Positions 52,371 to 61,666 are shown, numbered from the stretch's first letter. The stretch is DNA of 64,000 nt from Thioalkalivibrio paradoxus ARh 1 (GCF_000227685.2 NZ_CP007029.1:2020501-2084500); one strand, 5' to 3'. Program-made: numbers and translations. The notes: generated by a model not told the origin, from the letters alone.

Positions 52371-52628
52371 GTTAGGAGGCGAGCCCCCTCGCCGATCACC
52401 GGCGCCGGGGCAAACCCCGATCGGCCAGAGGCTGGCCTCCTACACCACACCCCGCCCTGCCCCCCGTAGGAGGCGAGCCCCCTCGCCGATCACCGGCGCC
52501 AGGGCAAACCCCATCGGCCAGAGGCTGGCCTCCTACACCATACCCCGCCCCGGTTTTGTAGGAGGCGAGCCCCCTCGCCGATGACCAGCGCCGGGGCAAC
52601 CCCCATCGGCCAGAGGCTGGCCTCCTAC
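52371..52628 (+). repeat. REP family R2: three direct copies
   Basis: Copies of about 71-73 bp lie at 52371-52443, 52466-52536 and 52558-52628, all in one orientation, separated by 21-22 bases of unlike sequence. Each begins GTAGGAGGCGAGCC (GTTAGGAGG in the first) and ends GGCTGGCCTCCTAC, which pair with one mismatch to a 14-bp outer stem. Inside, GGCGAG/CTCGCC and CCGATC/GATCGG form smaller stems, so the single strand can fold as a multi-arm structure. The copies are nearly identical. They lie at the 3' side of the RAYT gene. Confidence 0.9.
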
Positions 52629-52644
52629 ACGGGAGGCGGGGCGG

Positions 52645-53088
52645 TTACAACCATATGGCGTCCCAATGCGGATAATCGCCGACGCGTTGCACGAGGCCGG
52701 CACGAACCGGATTCGCCACCACATAGCGCGCCACCGTGGCCAGGTCTTCCTCCCGGCGCAACGCATGATCGTGGAAACCGGCCTGCCAGATGGTTCGGCC
52801 CAGCTCGTGGGCGGTGACTGCCTTGACCGCACGCACCACCACCGATAACGACCGCCGTTCGCCCAATTCCAGCAGCCAATGCAGGTGATCCGGCATTACG
52901 ACGAACGCCAGCGTGCTCGCACGTTCGAGTTCTTGCTCACGCCGCAACGCACGCACCAGCACACGGGCGGCGGCAAGTTCGGCGAACACCGGGTGGCGGC
53001 CGGTTGTCACCGAGGTCACGAGTTAAATGCGCCCGGGCTCGGAATAGCGTCCGCGCCGCAACGCGCTGGCGTGCGGTTTGCCATCCAT
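52645..53088 (-). pseudogene. REP-associated tyrosine transposase (RAYT) with a nonsense codon
   Basis: This Y1/HUH transposase relative acts on REP hairpins. From ATG 53088 the frame reads MDGKPHASALRRGRYSEPGR and on to codon 22, which is TAA (53025-53023) where the family has Tyr in the first beta-strand (GRIYLVTS). It then continues open to 52645 (147 codons). The catalytic residues are intact: VMPDHLHWLLE with His68 and His70, and ARYVVANPVRAG with Tyr122. A GTG at 53019 could restart translation but would lose the first strand. One substitution (TAC or TAT to TAA) accounts for the break. R2 repeats flank it on both sides. Confidence 0.85.
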
Positions 53089-53144
53089 GGCTTGCTCCGT
53101 GGGTCATCGGGGGCGCCGGGGTTGTTTTACCTCGTTTTGAGGGA

Positions 53145-53254
53145 ATCGGCCAGGGGCTGGCCTCCTACGTCACATCATAGCCCCCCGCAGGAGGCGAGCC
53201 CTCTCGCCGATCCGGCGGCGGGGAAACCCGATCGGCCAGGGGCTGGCCTCCTAC
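53145..53254 (+). repeat. REP family R2: one full and one half copy
   Basis: A half copy (53145-53168) keeps only the right part, ATCGGCCAGGGGCTGGCC through CTCCTAC. A full copy follows at 53187-53254, starting GCAGGAGGCGAGCC and ending GGCTGGCCTCCTAC. Both have the orientation of the three copies at 52371-52628. They lie on the 5' side of the RAYT gene and about 80 bases upstream of the metalloprotease start. Confidence 0.85.
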
Positions 53255-53333
53255 GGGGTGGGGCGCGGCGCGGGTGCTTTTCTCTGCCGATGTACGTGGC
53301 TATTCTGGGGACGGTGCGCTGGACGCGGGGTGG

Positions 53334-55568
53334 ATGATGTTTCGTGGTGGGCTGTATTGTGGGGTGAAGCGGGCGCTTTCCGGGTTGTTCACCACGTTAT
53401 TGCTGGTCGGCGCGGCTGCCGCCAGCGCGTTCGACCGCGTGGAAATCGAAAACCACCGAGCTGAACTGGACCGGCTGTTGAGCGAATCGGCCCCGAGCTG
53501 GCGGCTGCGGCAAATCGAAATCGAAGGGCGCGGTACCTTTGATTTCGATTTGCGGTCCGTCGACGTGTTCGCACCGGACGCTCGGGTTGTGATCGACAAC
53601 GGTACTCCCTTGCCTCATGCGTCGCTCAACCGCACGCGCCACCTACGTGGCCGGGTGCGTGGAATTGAAGGTTCCCTGGTCACTGTCAGCGTGGCCCCGG
53701 ATGGCAGAATCACCGGACTTCTCAATGATGGGGAGGTAACCTGGGAACTGCAACGCCGCCCCTGGGACGAAGCGCTCGAAGCGACGCGGCTGGACGTGGA
53801 GAGTGTTCCCGCCGAGCCATTCCGATGTCAGGCGGATCGGCTGGTGCAACCCACGCTGCTCAGGGAACGCCAACTCCAGGACTTCCAGCACCCTCGTCAG
53901 CTGCCGGTTCCCGCCGCGCTCCCGGAAGGGCAGCTCTACGAGGTAACCGTCGCGCTCGAGACCGACCATGAGCTTTACGCTCAGTTCGGGGACACGGAGT
54001 CGACGCTGACATATATCGCTAATCTGTTCAATTACGTGGGCGGGATTTACGAACAGGAAATGCAAACCCAGCTTCTGGTGGGTGATACTTTTCTGTGGAC
54101 CACCGCGGCAAGCCAGCCTTGGGTAGAAAACGACGATACCGCGTGCCGGTTATACGAATTCGGGCGCTACTGGCGCGATTACCGGCAAAGCGTGGAACGG
54201 ACGATCGCGCACTTCCTGAGCGGGCGGCCCTCTTGGGGTGGAATCGCCTGGCAGGATGTGCTGTGCCAAGGAACCTGGGAAATCAGCGCGCCCACCGGAT
54301 GCGACTCGCTCGGTAATGTGCTTGTCGGCGGGGACTTCGGGGTTAGCGGGGGCCTGAACGGCACGATTTCGACTTCGGGCGGGATCGCCTGGGACGCGAT
54401 AGTCGTGGCTCATGAGATCGGACACAATTTCAATTCCCCCCACACGCACTGCTATGGCGGCATTGATGACCATTCGAGTCCGGTCGACGCCTGTTATGCT
54501 GGCGAGCCCGACGATCCACCGTGGACCGGAACCTGCTGGTCCGACGCGGTCAGCCTACCGGGCATGGGCTCGCTGACAGGAGGCGTACCGGGCGAGCGGC
54601 AGGGAACCATCATGAGCTATTGCCAATTGCGTTCAGGGGGACTGGGTAATGTTGCCGGGACTCTTGGCCGCGACCACCCGTTCGGCGTTGCTGCGGATCG
54701 GGTCCCCAACCTCATGTTCAATACCGTCGCTGCAGCTGCCGCTGCCAATCCGGCCTGCATTCCGGTCGTGGGAAGCATTGTCAACCACAACCTGACGGTG
54801 TTCCGCGCGGGGGCCGGTACGGGCACGGTCACCAGCGACCCTGCTGGCATCGACTGCGGCACATCGTGCAGCACCGAGTTTTCCGAGGGCAGCCTAGTCA
54901 TCCTGAGTGCAGTCGCTGAGCCGGGGTCCGATTTCGCGGGTTGGAGTGGCGAAGGCTGCAGCGGCACCGACACCTGTACGGTTACCATGAGCTCCGCACG
55001 CTCGGTGACAGCTACCTTCGAGATGCCCCCGATGGCGTTGTCCAACGGTGTTCCAGTCCACGAACTTGCCGGGGCTGAGGACAGCGAGCGCTTCTTCACC
55101 ATCGAGGTGCCCGAGGGCGCCACCAACCTTGTGGTGACCACTGGGGGCGGAACTGGCGATGTGGATCTTTATCTACGTTTCGAGGCCGCACCGACGCTCG
55201 ACGACCATGATTGCCAGTCCGTGCTGCCCGGGACCAATGAAACCTGTGATATCGCGGAACCCGACGCAGGCACTTACCACATCATGCTGCATGGCTGGAG
55301 CGCCTACTCCGGCGTGACCCTCGAAGCCAGTTTTGAGGTTCCGGGAACCTGCGGATACAACGACGACGTCGTGCTGAGCGACACCGTGCTTTCGGGGACA
55401 CAGACGCACGGCGCGTGCCGCGTGCTCAGTGCCGGCCCGAGCTTGATTGTTGGAAACAGCGCCGATGTGACGTTCGTCGCTGGTGAAAGGGTCCTGCTGC
55501 GCCCCGGATTCGGGGTGGAGCCAGGCGCGAGGCTCAGAGCATTCATTGATCCGACGTTGCGGCCATAG
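53334..55568 (+). CDS. secreted M12-like metalloprotease with PPC and C-terminal stack domain
   Basis: This 744-residue secreted protein has a signal peptide (SGLFTTLLLVGAAAASA), a propeptide-like region to about residue 200, and a reprolysin-type catalytic domain with HEIGHNFNSPHTHC (His360, Glu361, His364, His370). The usual glycine of HExxHxxGxxH is Asn. The Met-turn is GTIMSYCQL. A cysteine-containing beta domain follows (TVTSDPAGIDCGTSCSTEF, the divergent InlB-repeat type), then a pre-peptidase C-terminal (PPC) domain and a final ~65-residue domain with LLRPGFGVEPGARLRAFIDP. That last domain recurs in the next gene. ATG 53334 is used. It sits directly beside the RAYT/REP locus. Confidence 0.88.
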   Translation: MMFRGGLYCGVKRALSGLFTTLLLVGAAAASAFDRVEIENHRAELDRLLSESAPSWRLRQIEIEGRGTFDFDLRSVDVFAPDARVVIDNGTPLPHASLNRTRHLRGRVRGIEGSLVTVSVAPDGRITGLLNDGEVTWELQRRPWDEALEATRLDVESVPAEPFRCQADRLVQPTLLRERQLQDFQHPRQLPVPAALPEGQLYEVTVALETDHELYAQFGDTESTLTYIANLFNYVGGIYEQEMQTQLLVGDTFLWTTAASQPWVENDDTACRLYEFGRYWRDYRQSVERTIAHFLSGRPSWGGIAWQDVLCQGTWEISAPTGCDSLGNVLVGGDFGVSGGLNGTISTSGGIAWDAIVVAHEIGHNFNSPHTHCYGGIDDHSSPVDACYAGEPDDPPWTGTCWSDAVSLPGMGSLTGGVPGERQGTIMSYCQLRSGGLGNVAGTLGRDHPFGVAADRVPNLMFNTVAAAAAANPACIPVVGSIVNHNLTVFRAGAGTGTVTSDPAGIDCGTSCSTEFSEGSLVILSAVAEPGSDFAGWSGEGCSGTDTCTVTMSSARSVTATFEMPPMALSNGVPVHELAGAEDSERFFTIEVPEGATNLVVTTGGGTGDVDLYLRFEAAPTLDDHDCQSVLPGTNETCDIAEPDAGTYHIMLHGWSAYSGVTLEASFEVPGTCGYNDDVVLSDTVLSGTQTHGACRVLSAGPSLIVGNSADVTFVAGERVLLRPGFGVEPGARLRAFIDPTLRP

Positions 55569-55788
55569 TCCGCCAGTGCAGTCCGGCGTCGGCGGTAAAA
55601 CCGTCGGGTCGCGACTCTAGCAAGACGCCGGGGGGAAAGAGAAAGATCTGCGTTCATCGTAATGGCGCGAAATGCTCGCATCGCGAATTGGACACGGATC
55701 GTTGTTTATGCCCGATGCGATGGGAAAGCTTCCGAAAGCCATCACGGATTTCGGATTCGCGCCATCAGAATCGCCGGGAGGGCTGCCC

Positions 55789-58593
55789 ATGAGGCTTGAA
55801 GACATGTCTTGGCGATCACCGTTGCTGTCGATCGCCAATGCCAGATCCAGGGGTGGCGGAAGGTCTGTCTTCAGGATCATGTGGTGGCTCGTGGCTGCGC
55901 TGAGCTTGGCGCTTGGTCAGGCCCTTGCGGCAGAAACGGGACTTGGGGGCCTCTCTTCCAAGGCGCTGTCCCGGCTGGTCGACTCCAAGGCCGTGGCCCA
56001 ACAATTGCGCGACCGGGGACATGTCCATTTGATCGTCGAGTTCGCACCGCCATCACTGCCGGCGCAGGTGCAGAGCGGCAGCGCCGAGGCTGATCAGATC
56101 ATCAGAACGGCAGTGCGCCAGGCGCAGGATCGCATCCTTGGCCGCGCACGCACCAAGACCGATCCCGAGGATGTGCTGGCGATCCAGCGCATGACCTATT
56201 CGCCAATGTTCGCGCTGACCGCTGATGCCGAGTTGCTGCGTGCGCTGGCCGACGATACCGAGGTCGTGCGCATCCACATCAACGGCCTCAGCACCCCGGG
56301 TCTGATCCAGTCGTTGCCGCTGATCGGCATGCCGGCGGCCTATGCCGCCGGCGGCACCGGAACGGGGCAGGTAGTTGCGGTGCTGGATACCGGAGCCCGC
56401 CTCACGCATGAGCATCTGTCCACACGCATCGTCGAGGGTGCGTGCTACAACCGGGTCGGCTCGTGGGTGCCGTCCACCAGCCGCTGTCCGGGCGGGGCCG
56501 GGTCGGCCACGACACTCGAGTCGGGCGATGACTGCACCAGTTCCACCTGGTTGGGCTGCGGTCACGGAACGCATCTGGCCAGCACCGCGGCTGGCTTCGT
56601 GGCCAACCCCGGCTCAGGTGTTCCGCCGCACGGAGTGGCGCCCGACGCGCGGATCATGTCCACCAACGTCTTTTCGCTGTTCCATCAGGACACCGGTTAC
56701 TGCGGCCGCCTACCGGGCGGATACACCCACTGCCTCTTGACCTGGCAGTCCGACCAGATCGCCGCGCTGGAACGGGTCTATGCGCGGCGCACTGCACGCG
56801 CTTTCGCCGCAGTGAACATGAGTCTTGGCGACGGACAGTATTTCTCGGCGTGCACTGCCGACCCGCGACGGTGGATCGTCCAGGAGCTGACTAATGTCGG
56901 CATTGCGGTCGTTGCCAGCGCCGGCAACGATGGCTCCAACTACTCAATCCGCGCACCGGCATGCATTCCCGAGGTGATCGCGGTCGGCAGCACCACCAAG
57001 TCGGATGAGCGCAGCTCGTTCTCGAACTGGGGCAGCCTGGTCGACATCGCAGCACCTGGCTCTTCGATCAACGCTGCCTTTATCAGCGGCACCTCCAACA
57101 GCCACTACGCCCATCTCTCGGGCACCTCGATGGCCGCGCCGCATGTCGCCGGCGCCTTTGCCTCGGTCCGCGCGGCTTATCCCACTGCCACCATTATCCA
57201 GATCCGCAACGCGCTGAGAGACACCGGAACCGCGATCAGCTCGGCCGGGAGCACGATCCCGCGGATCAATGTCGATGCGGCGATCGACTCGCTGAGCGCC
57301 AGCGCCTGTCCATACGACGATCATCTGACGCTCCAGAACACGAGTGTGACTAGCCCGGCGTTCTACGGCGCCTGTCGGACGATCACCGCCGGTCCTGCAT
57401 TCGTCGTGACCGCCACCGGCGACGCGACCTTCCGGGCCGGGCAGAGGATCAGCTTGCGCCCCGGCTTCGCGGTTCGGGCCGGCGGCCGGTTCCGTGCCGA
57501 GATCGAGCCCGGTTTGGCTTCTCATCCCGAGGCTAGTGGGCAATCATCGATCCGAGTGAACCCGACCGACGGATCGGTGGCGGGTCTGGCACAAGCGTCC
57601 GAACAAGATCGTGCGGGAACGGGAACACTGAGCCGTATTTCCGTGGGGTCCGGCCGGTGGTGGGCACCCACGGTAGGGTACGCTCCCGAACGCGAAGGCC
57701 CCGAAACAACGCGGGCCTCGGAACCAGCCGGCACCTTGGACGGCGGTACTGCAAACTCCCCGGAACACGACGGCCCCACCCCCCGCGGCCTCACCGCGAT
57801 GCCCGGCGATGGCTCGGTGGCGCTGCGCTGGGAGACCGTGTCGGAAGCCGACGGGTACCACGTGTACTGGTCGCAGGATCCCGGCATTCACCCGTTCACG
57901 GCCGCTTCTTACGAAGGTTTCCTGGGGAACGTGCCCGACGCACGAGCCATCGTCGCCGACCTGGAGAACGATCGCGAGTACGTTTTTGTGGTCACCGCCA
58001 CCCGCGGCGGCCGCGAGAGTGCGGCCAGCATCGAAGTGGCCGCGATTCCGGAAGCAGGCCCGGTGCTGGTGGCCGGTCGCTACCGCCTGGATGCTCTCGA
58101 CGCCCCCACCGTGGTGGATCTCGACACCGGGCTCGAATGGCGGCGCTGTGCGCTGGGCCAACAGTGGGATGGCGCTGCCTGCACCGGTTCCGCCGGTACC
58201 TACAGCCACGCTGAGGCCCAGCAGGCAACGGCCGCGTTCAACCGCTCGCGTGCGTCGGAAGAACCCGCATGGCGGCTGCCCGAGATCGGGGAGCTCCGGG
58301 GGCTCGTGTACTGCACCAGCGGCACTCCCGCGCACTTCCCCGATGGCACCGGGTGCTGGGGCAGCCATGGCATTCCGACACTGGAGCCCACGGTGTTCCC
58401 CACCAGCTCTACCGCCGGCGGCTGGTTCTGGTCGCGTTCCATCCACACTGATGGCCAGGCCTGGGGCGTGGACTTCAACCGCGGGCAGGCTCTCTCCTAC
58501 CAGATGTCGGCCGGCAGCGGCGTAAGGTTGGTCCGGCCTTTGTCCATGTTGCCGCCAAGCCCGATTGCCACACCCGAAGAGCGAGGGGAATAG
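55789..58593 (+). CDS. secreted subtilisin-like protease with stack, FN3 and DUF1566-like domains
   Basis: This 934-residue S8 serine protease has an unusually long N-terminal region before the signal segment (IMWWLVAALSLALGQALAAE). The catalytic triad is Asp200 (VLDTGARL), His259 (GHGTHLAS) and Ser447 (GTSMAAPH). The protease domain is followed by a ~65-residue domain with ISLRPGFAVRAGGRFRAEIEP, matching the end of the upstream metalloprotease, then a linker, a fibronectin-III domain (about 665-755) and a C-terminal DUF1566/Lcl-like domain (LDTGLEWRRC, RLPEIGELRGLV, WFWSRSIHTDG). ATG 55789 has GGGAGG 7 bases upstream. It is 220 bases from the upstream protease; an operon is possible. Confidence 0.88.
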   Translation: MRLEDMSWRSPLLSIANARSRGGGRSVFRIMWWLVAALSLALGQALAAETGLGGLSSKALSRLVDSKAVAQQLRDRGHVHLIVEFAPPSLPAQVQSGSAEADQIIRTAVRQAQDRILGRARTKTDPEDVLAIQRMTYSPMFALTADAELLRALADDTEVVRIHINGLSTPGLIQSLPLIGMPAAYAAGGTGTGQVVAVLDTGARLTHEHLSTRIVEGACYNRVGSWVPSTSRCPGGAGSATTLESGDDCTSSTWLGCGHGTHLASTAAGFVANPGSGVPPHGVAPDARIMSTNVFSLFHQDTGYCGRLPGGYTHCLLTWQSDQIAALERVYARRTARAFAAVNMSLGDGQYFSACTADPRRWIVQELTNVGIAVVASAGNDGSNYSIRAPACIPEVIAVGSTTKSDERSSFSNWGSLVDIAAPGSSINAAFISGTSNSHYAHLSGTSMAAPHVAGAFASVRAAYPTATIIQIRNALRDTGTAISSAGSTIPRINVDAAIDSLSASACPYDDHLTLQNTSVTSPAFYGACRTITAGPAFVVTATGDATFRAGQRISLRPGFAVRAGGRFRAEIEPGLASHPEASGQSSIRVNPTDGSVAGLAQASEQDRAGTGTLSRISVGSGRWWAPTVGYAPEREGPETTRASEPAGTLDGGTANSPEHDGPTPRGLTAMPGDGSVALRWETVSEADGYHVYWSQDPGIHPFTAASYEGFLGNVPDARAIVADLENDREYVFVVTATRGGRESAASIEVAAIPEAGPVLVAGRYRLDALDAPTVVDLDTGLEWRRCALGQQWDGAACTGSAGTYSHAEAQQATAAFNRSRASEEPAWRLPEIGELRGLVYCTSGTPAHFPDGTGCWGSHGIPTLEPTVFPTSSTAGGWFWSRSIHTDGQAWGVDFNRGQALSYQMSAGSGVRLVRPLSMLPPSPIATPEERGE

Positions 58594-58718
58594 AGATTCT
58601 TGTCGTTGCGAAAGCGGCCCCACAACGCCCGCAAAATCAAGACGATCTGTGGTTCGCTCGGCCACACTGCTCCTCGCGATAACGACGAGATCAAAGTGTG
58701 CCGCGAGACACAAAGAAC
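58594..58718. other. non-coding stretch after the protease gene
   Basis: Nothing recognisable. The remnant glycosyltransferase on the opposite strand loses its family resemblance within this stretch. Confidence 0.4.
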
Positions 58719-59208
58719 CAAGAAGGGGTTCCATATGCACCGGCAACAGCAACGTGCGATGGTCCACCTCGAGCCCGACCGACGGCCGGATGCGCAACGC
58801 CATTCCCAGGATGCCGCCGGTTGCCTGAGCCACGCGGTGCAGCGACGGCGGGTTGAACACGCGATCGAACGCCGGCAGAGCGTCGAGCAGGGAGAACCCC
58901 CCGTGCGCAAAGCCTTCGGGAATCATGCGCAGCGACAGAGGCCGCCCCAGCGCGCGAACCCCAAGGTCGGGAGGCAGATAACGAAGCCAGTCCCGCCACG
59001 CAAACGTTCCCGGGTCCCCGTGCACGGCGAATCATTGTAGCCAGCGCGCCCGGAGCAGGCTCTCGCGACGCCCTACCCCGTTCAGTCTGAACACCGCGTC
59101 CACGGTATGACCAGCCCGAATCAGCGTGCCGGCCAGTTCGCGCGAATACGTGGTGAGACCAGTGCCGTTCCGGATGCCCAGCGCAAAACCGTTGCCGGCG
59201 ATTTTCAA
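58719..59208 (-). pseudogene. glycosyltransferase N-terminal fragment (GT4 type), broken
   Basis: From TTG 59208 (AGGG upstream) the frame reads KIAGNGFALGIRNGTGLTTY after the initiator, then SRELAGTLIRAGHTVDAVF, the N-terminal domain of GT4 enzymes. It hits TGA at 59037-59035 after RARWLQ and continues in the same frame with FAVHGDPGTFAWRDW, then LPAFDRVFNPPSLHRVAQ, up to about LLLPVHME near 58719. There the similarity ends, roughly half a gene short. The gene is thus broken by a nonsense codon and truncated at its 3' end. The family call rests on the GTGLTTY and FDRVFNPPSLHR patterns. Confidence 0.6.
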
Positions 59209-59500
59209 TGCGGTGCCCTCCCTGATTCTGCTGCGTTGGTCCGCGGCGCAAGGCGCCGACGCTATAAGCATCCGGACACCCGCCGAACGTCCGGCCAGCC
59301 CGGTTGAAAGACGGAGGTGCCGCGAAGATTGTAACGCGCAGCCTGGCCAACCCAAGGTCCAGTCCGAGTCCGGCCGGAGTTTCTGCCAGGCGTGCCCTTC
59401 CACGAACCAGCCCGGCTCCACCGCCATCCCCCTTTCAGGAGCCGCCAACCTAAACACAATTTATCCGAGCCAAGCAACGGGTTTAATCGGAGGCCCCCTC
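59209..59500. other. non-coding stretch before the first insertion element
   Basis: No gene recognised. It probably contained the promoter of the broken glycosyltransferase gene on the minus strand. Confidence 0.35.
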
Positions 59501-59571
59501 TGTCAGCATAGAAGTCCGCTGGATTGGACGCAGTAAACTTAACCCTCGAGGGGGCGGAGAGAGCGGATGGA

Positions 59572-60069
59572 ATGCCACGGTACAGCGAAGAGTTCAAAGC
59601 CAAGGTGGTCGAGAAGATGATGCCGCCCAATGCCCGGGCGGTGGCCGACGTGCACCGGGAGACGGGGGTGTCGGAACCCACCCTGTATGCCTGGCGCCGG
59701 GAGTTCCAGGACCGGGGGCATGCGGTGCCGGCGGATCCGGCGAACCCGGAATCCTGGAGTGGCCGGGACAAGCTCGCGGTGGTGATCGAAACCGCCGCGC
59801 TGAATGAGCAGGCGCTCTCGGAGTACTGCCGGTGCAAGGGTCTGTATCCCGAGCAGATCGAGCGCTGGAAGGAAGCGGCCATGGCCGGCAGCGCCGATCC
59901 CCAGCGGCTGACCCGGGACGAGCGTGCCGCCTGGCAGCAGGAGAAGAAGCGCGTGCGCGACCTGGAGCGCGAGCTGCGCCGGAAAGAGAAAGCCCTGGCC
60001 GAGGCAGCCGCCTTGCTGGTGTTGAAAAAAAAAGCCCAGGCGATCTGGGGGGACGACGAGGACGCATGA
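59572..60069 (+). CDS. IS element 1 OrfA (helix-turn-helix)
   Basis: This 165-residue DNA-binding protein opens MPRYSEEFKAKVVEKMMPP, a helix-turn-helix of the transposase OrfA type (VADVHRETGVSEPTLYAWRR). A second helical domain (LSEYCRCKGLYPEQIERWKE) and a charged coiled coil (RVRDLERELRRKEKALAEAA) near the end suit dimerisation with OrfB. It ends just after an A9 tract where -1 frameshifting would fuse it to OrfB. ATG 59572 follows GGAGAGAGCGG. Confidence 0.85.
   Translation: MPRYSEEFKAKVVEKMMPPNARAVADVHRETGVSEPTLYAWRREFQDRGHAVPADPANPESWSGRDKLAVVIETAALNEQALSEYCRCKGLYPEQIERWKEAAMAGSADPQRLTRDERAAWQQEKKRVRDLERELRRKEKALAEAAALLVLKKKAQAIWGDDEDA
60025..60034 (+). promoter_or_regulatory. programmed -1 frameshift site, element 1
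   Basis: AAAAAAAAAG (nine A then G) lies 31 bases before the orfA stop. OrfB is in the -1 frame and its ATG overlaps that stop, so slippage on the A AAA AAG heptamer would give an OrfAB transposase, the rule in IS3-type elements. Confidence 0.75.
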
Positions 60070-61142
60070 TCACGCCCGAGACCCGTGCCTTGGCGCTGGA
60101 CCTGATCGACGAGGCGGTCGCCGCCGGTGCCCGGCTCACCCCGGCCTGTGCGGTCCTCGGCCTGACGCCGCGCACGCTGCGCCGCTGGCGCGCCCTCGCC
60201 GGCAGCGACACCGGGCTGGTGGACCGGCGCACCTGCACCCCGCGGGTGCCGGCCAACCGCCTGAGTGCCGAAGAGCAGGAGACGATCCTGACGGTCTGTA
60301 ACGCGCCGGAGTACCGTAGCCTGCCACCGACCCAGATCGTGCCGCGCCTGGCCGACCAGGGCGTGTACATCGCGTCCGAGGCGAGCTTCTACCGCGTGCT
60401 GCGGGCCCATGACCAGGTACAGCGCCGGGGCCGGGCGGCGGCCCCACGGCAGGTGCCCAAACCGGAGGGGGTCTGCGCGACTGCGCCCAATGTTTGCTGG
60501 GCGTGGGACATCACCTTCCTGGCCTCTTCGATCCGGGGGCAGTTCTACCGCCTGTACCTGATCGAGGACGTCTTCAGCCGCAAGGTCGTCGGCTGGGAGG
60601 TGCACACCGAGGAAAGCGCCGAACACGCCAGTCGCCTGATCGAACGCGCCTGTCTCGCCGAGGGCGTCCATCGCCCGGGCCTGGTGCTGCACTCGGATAA
60701 TGGCAGCCCCATGAAGGGTGCCACCATGCTCAGCACCTTGCAGCGCCTGGGTGTCGTCCCGTCCTTCAGTCGCCCCTCGGTGAGCGACGACAACCCCTAC
60801 GCGGAAAGCCTGTTCCGGACCTTGAAATACACGCCGGCCTTTCCGCCTCAGCCGTTTGCCAGCCTCGCCGACGCCCGCGCTTGGGTCGCGCGCTTCGTCC
60901 ACTGGTACAACGAGGAACATCGCCACAGCAAGATCCGCTTCGTCACCCCCGGCCAGCGTCATCGCGGGGAGGACATCGCGATCCTGGCGCACCGGCACCG
61001 GGTGTACCAAGACGCCCAACGCGCCAACCCGACACGCTGGTCGCGGCACACGCGCAACTGGACACCGATCGATCACGTCTGGCTCAACCCACCGAAGGAA
61101 CATGCCCAAACGCCAGCCCTGATGGTCGCTCAGGCGGCATGA
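60066..61142 (+). CDS. IS element 1 OrfB (DDE transposase)
   Basis: This 358-residue integrase-like transposase has the DDE catalytic set: WAWDITFLASS, VLHSDNGSPMKGATM and NPYAESLFRTLKYTP (Asp, Asp, Glu). The C-terminal segment HWYNEEHRHSKIRFVTPGQRH is typical. The N-terminus holds a helix-turn-helix (CAVLGLTPRTLRRWR). The frame is uninterrupted and the element may be active. Its sequence is clearly diverged from OrfB of element 2. Confidence 0.9.
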   Translation: MITPETRALALDLIDEAVAAGARLTPACAVLGLTPRTLRRWRALAGSDTGLVDRRTCTPRVPANRLSAEEQETILTVCNAPEYRSLPPTQIVPRLADQGVYIASEASFYRVLRAHDQVQRRGRAAAPRQVPKPEGVCATAPNVCWAWDITFLASSIRGQFYRLYLIEDVFSRKVVGWEVHTEESAEHASRLIERACLAEGVHRPGLVLHSDNGSPMKGATMLSTLQRLGVVPSFSRPSVSDDNPYAESLFRTLKYTPAFPPQPFASLADARAWVARFVHWYNEEHRHSKIRFVTPGQRHRGEDIAILAHRHRVYQDAQRANPTRWSRHTRNWTPIDHVWLNPPKEHAQTPALMVAQAA

Positions 61143-61165
61143 AAAAGCGGACAACTACGTTGACA

Positions 61166-61595
61166 AACACCGGAGGCGAAAATCGATTAGCCTCTTGTCA
61201 AGCGCAGGACACCCGCGCAAGGGACCCCAGGGAAGTGCGCAGGGGTTATCCGCGGATCGCCGCCGGCACTGCAGGGGACGCAGGGGGAAACATGAGGCTA
61301 CGCGCCAAACACAGACCCGCCACGGAGGAAGGCGTTGGCGTAGCGGCGTGCTTGCCCGGGATTTCGGCGTGCCGGTCTCGGTGCGAACAGTGCGGGTGGC
61401 GTGCACCGACAGAAGCATGCCAACAGCGCACACCAACAATCCGCACTCCGCACCCACAGGCAGGTTGCCATCGAGGCCTTGCCTGCCTCGGTCTCCTTGT
61501 GCGGGGGACATCTACCCATCTACCGATGCCTTACCCACAATGCCTCCATCGCAATAGTGAGAAAATAGAATTCTCCGAGAAGACGACCCCCCCGG
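61166..61595. other. 430-bp non-coding stretch between the two IS elements
   Basis: No recognisable gene or repeat on either strand. The last 90 bases are richer in A/T. It is old host sequence or debris separated by the insertions. Confidence 0.4.
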
Positions 61596-61666
61596 TGTCA
61601 GACTAGTTGGAACCTGAACTGTGTTTAGAATCTTCCACCACTGAGGGGGGCAGAGAAGAGGTTCCG

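Larger units (their letters stand above)
59501..61165 (+). mobile_element. insertion sequence 1, IS3-like, complete
   Basis: Terminal inverted repeats: TGTCAGCATAGAAGTCCGCT at the left (59501) and TGTCAACGTAGTTGTCCGCT as the reverse complement of the right end (61165), 16 of 20 matching. Inside are orfA and orfB overlapping as ATGA with orfB in the -1 frame. No target-site duplication is visible: the flanking triplets are CTC and AAC. The element is 1665 bp. Confidence 0.85.

Noticed and set aside
52371..53254. R2 repeats as a CRISPR array
   Set aside because: Units are 71 bp palindromic hairpins with 21-22 bp of unlike sequence between, only three in a row, no cas genes, and a RAYT gene lies in the middle, which explains them as REPs.
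57544..59025. 493-codon minus-strand frame opposite the subtilase
   Set aside because: Only its first ~100 codons (58719-59025) resemble a protein, as part of the broken glycosyltransferase; the rest is the shadow of the subtilase gene.
61166..61595. Short ORFs between the two IS elements
   Set aside because: None has a ribosome-binding site or recognisable domain on either strand.
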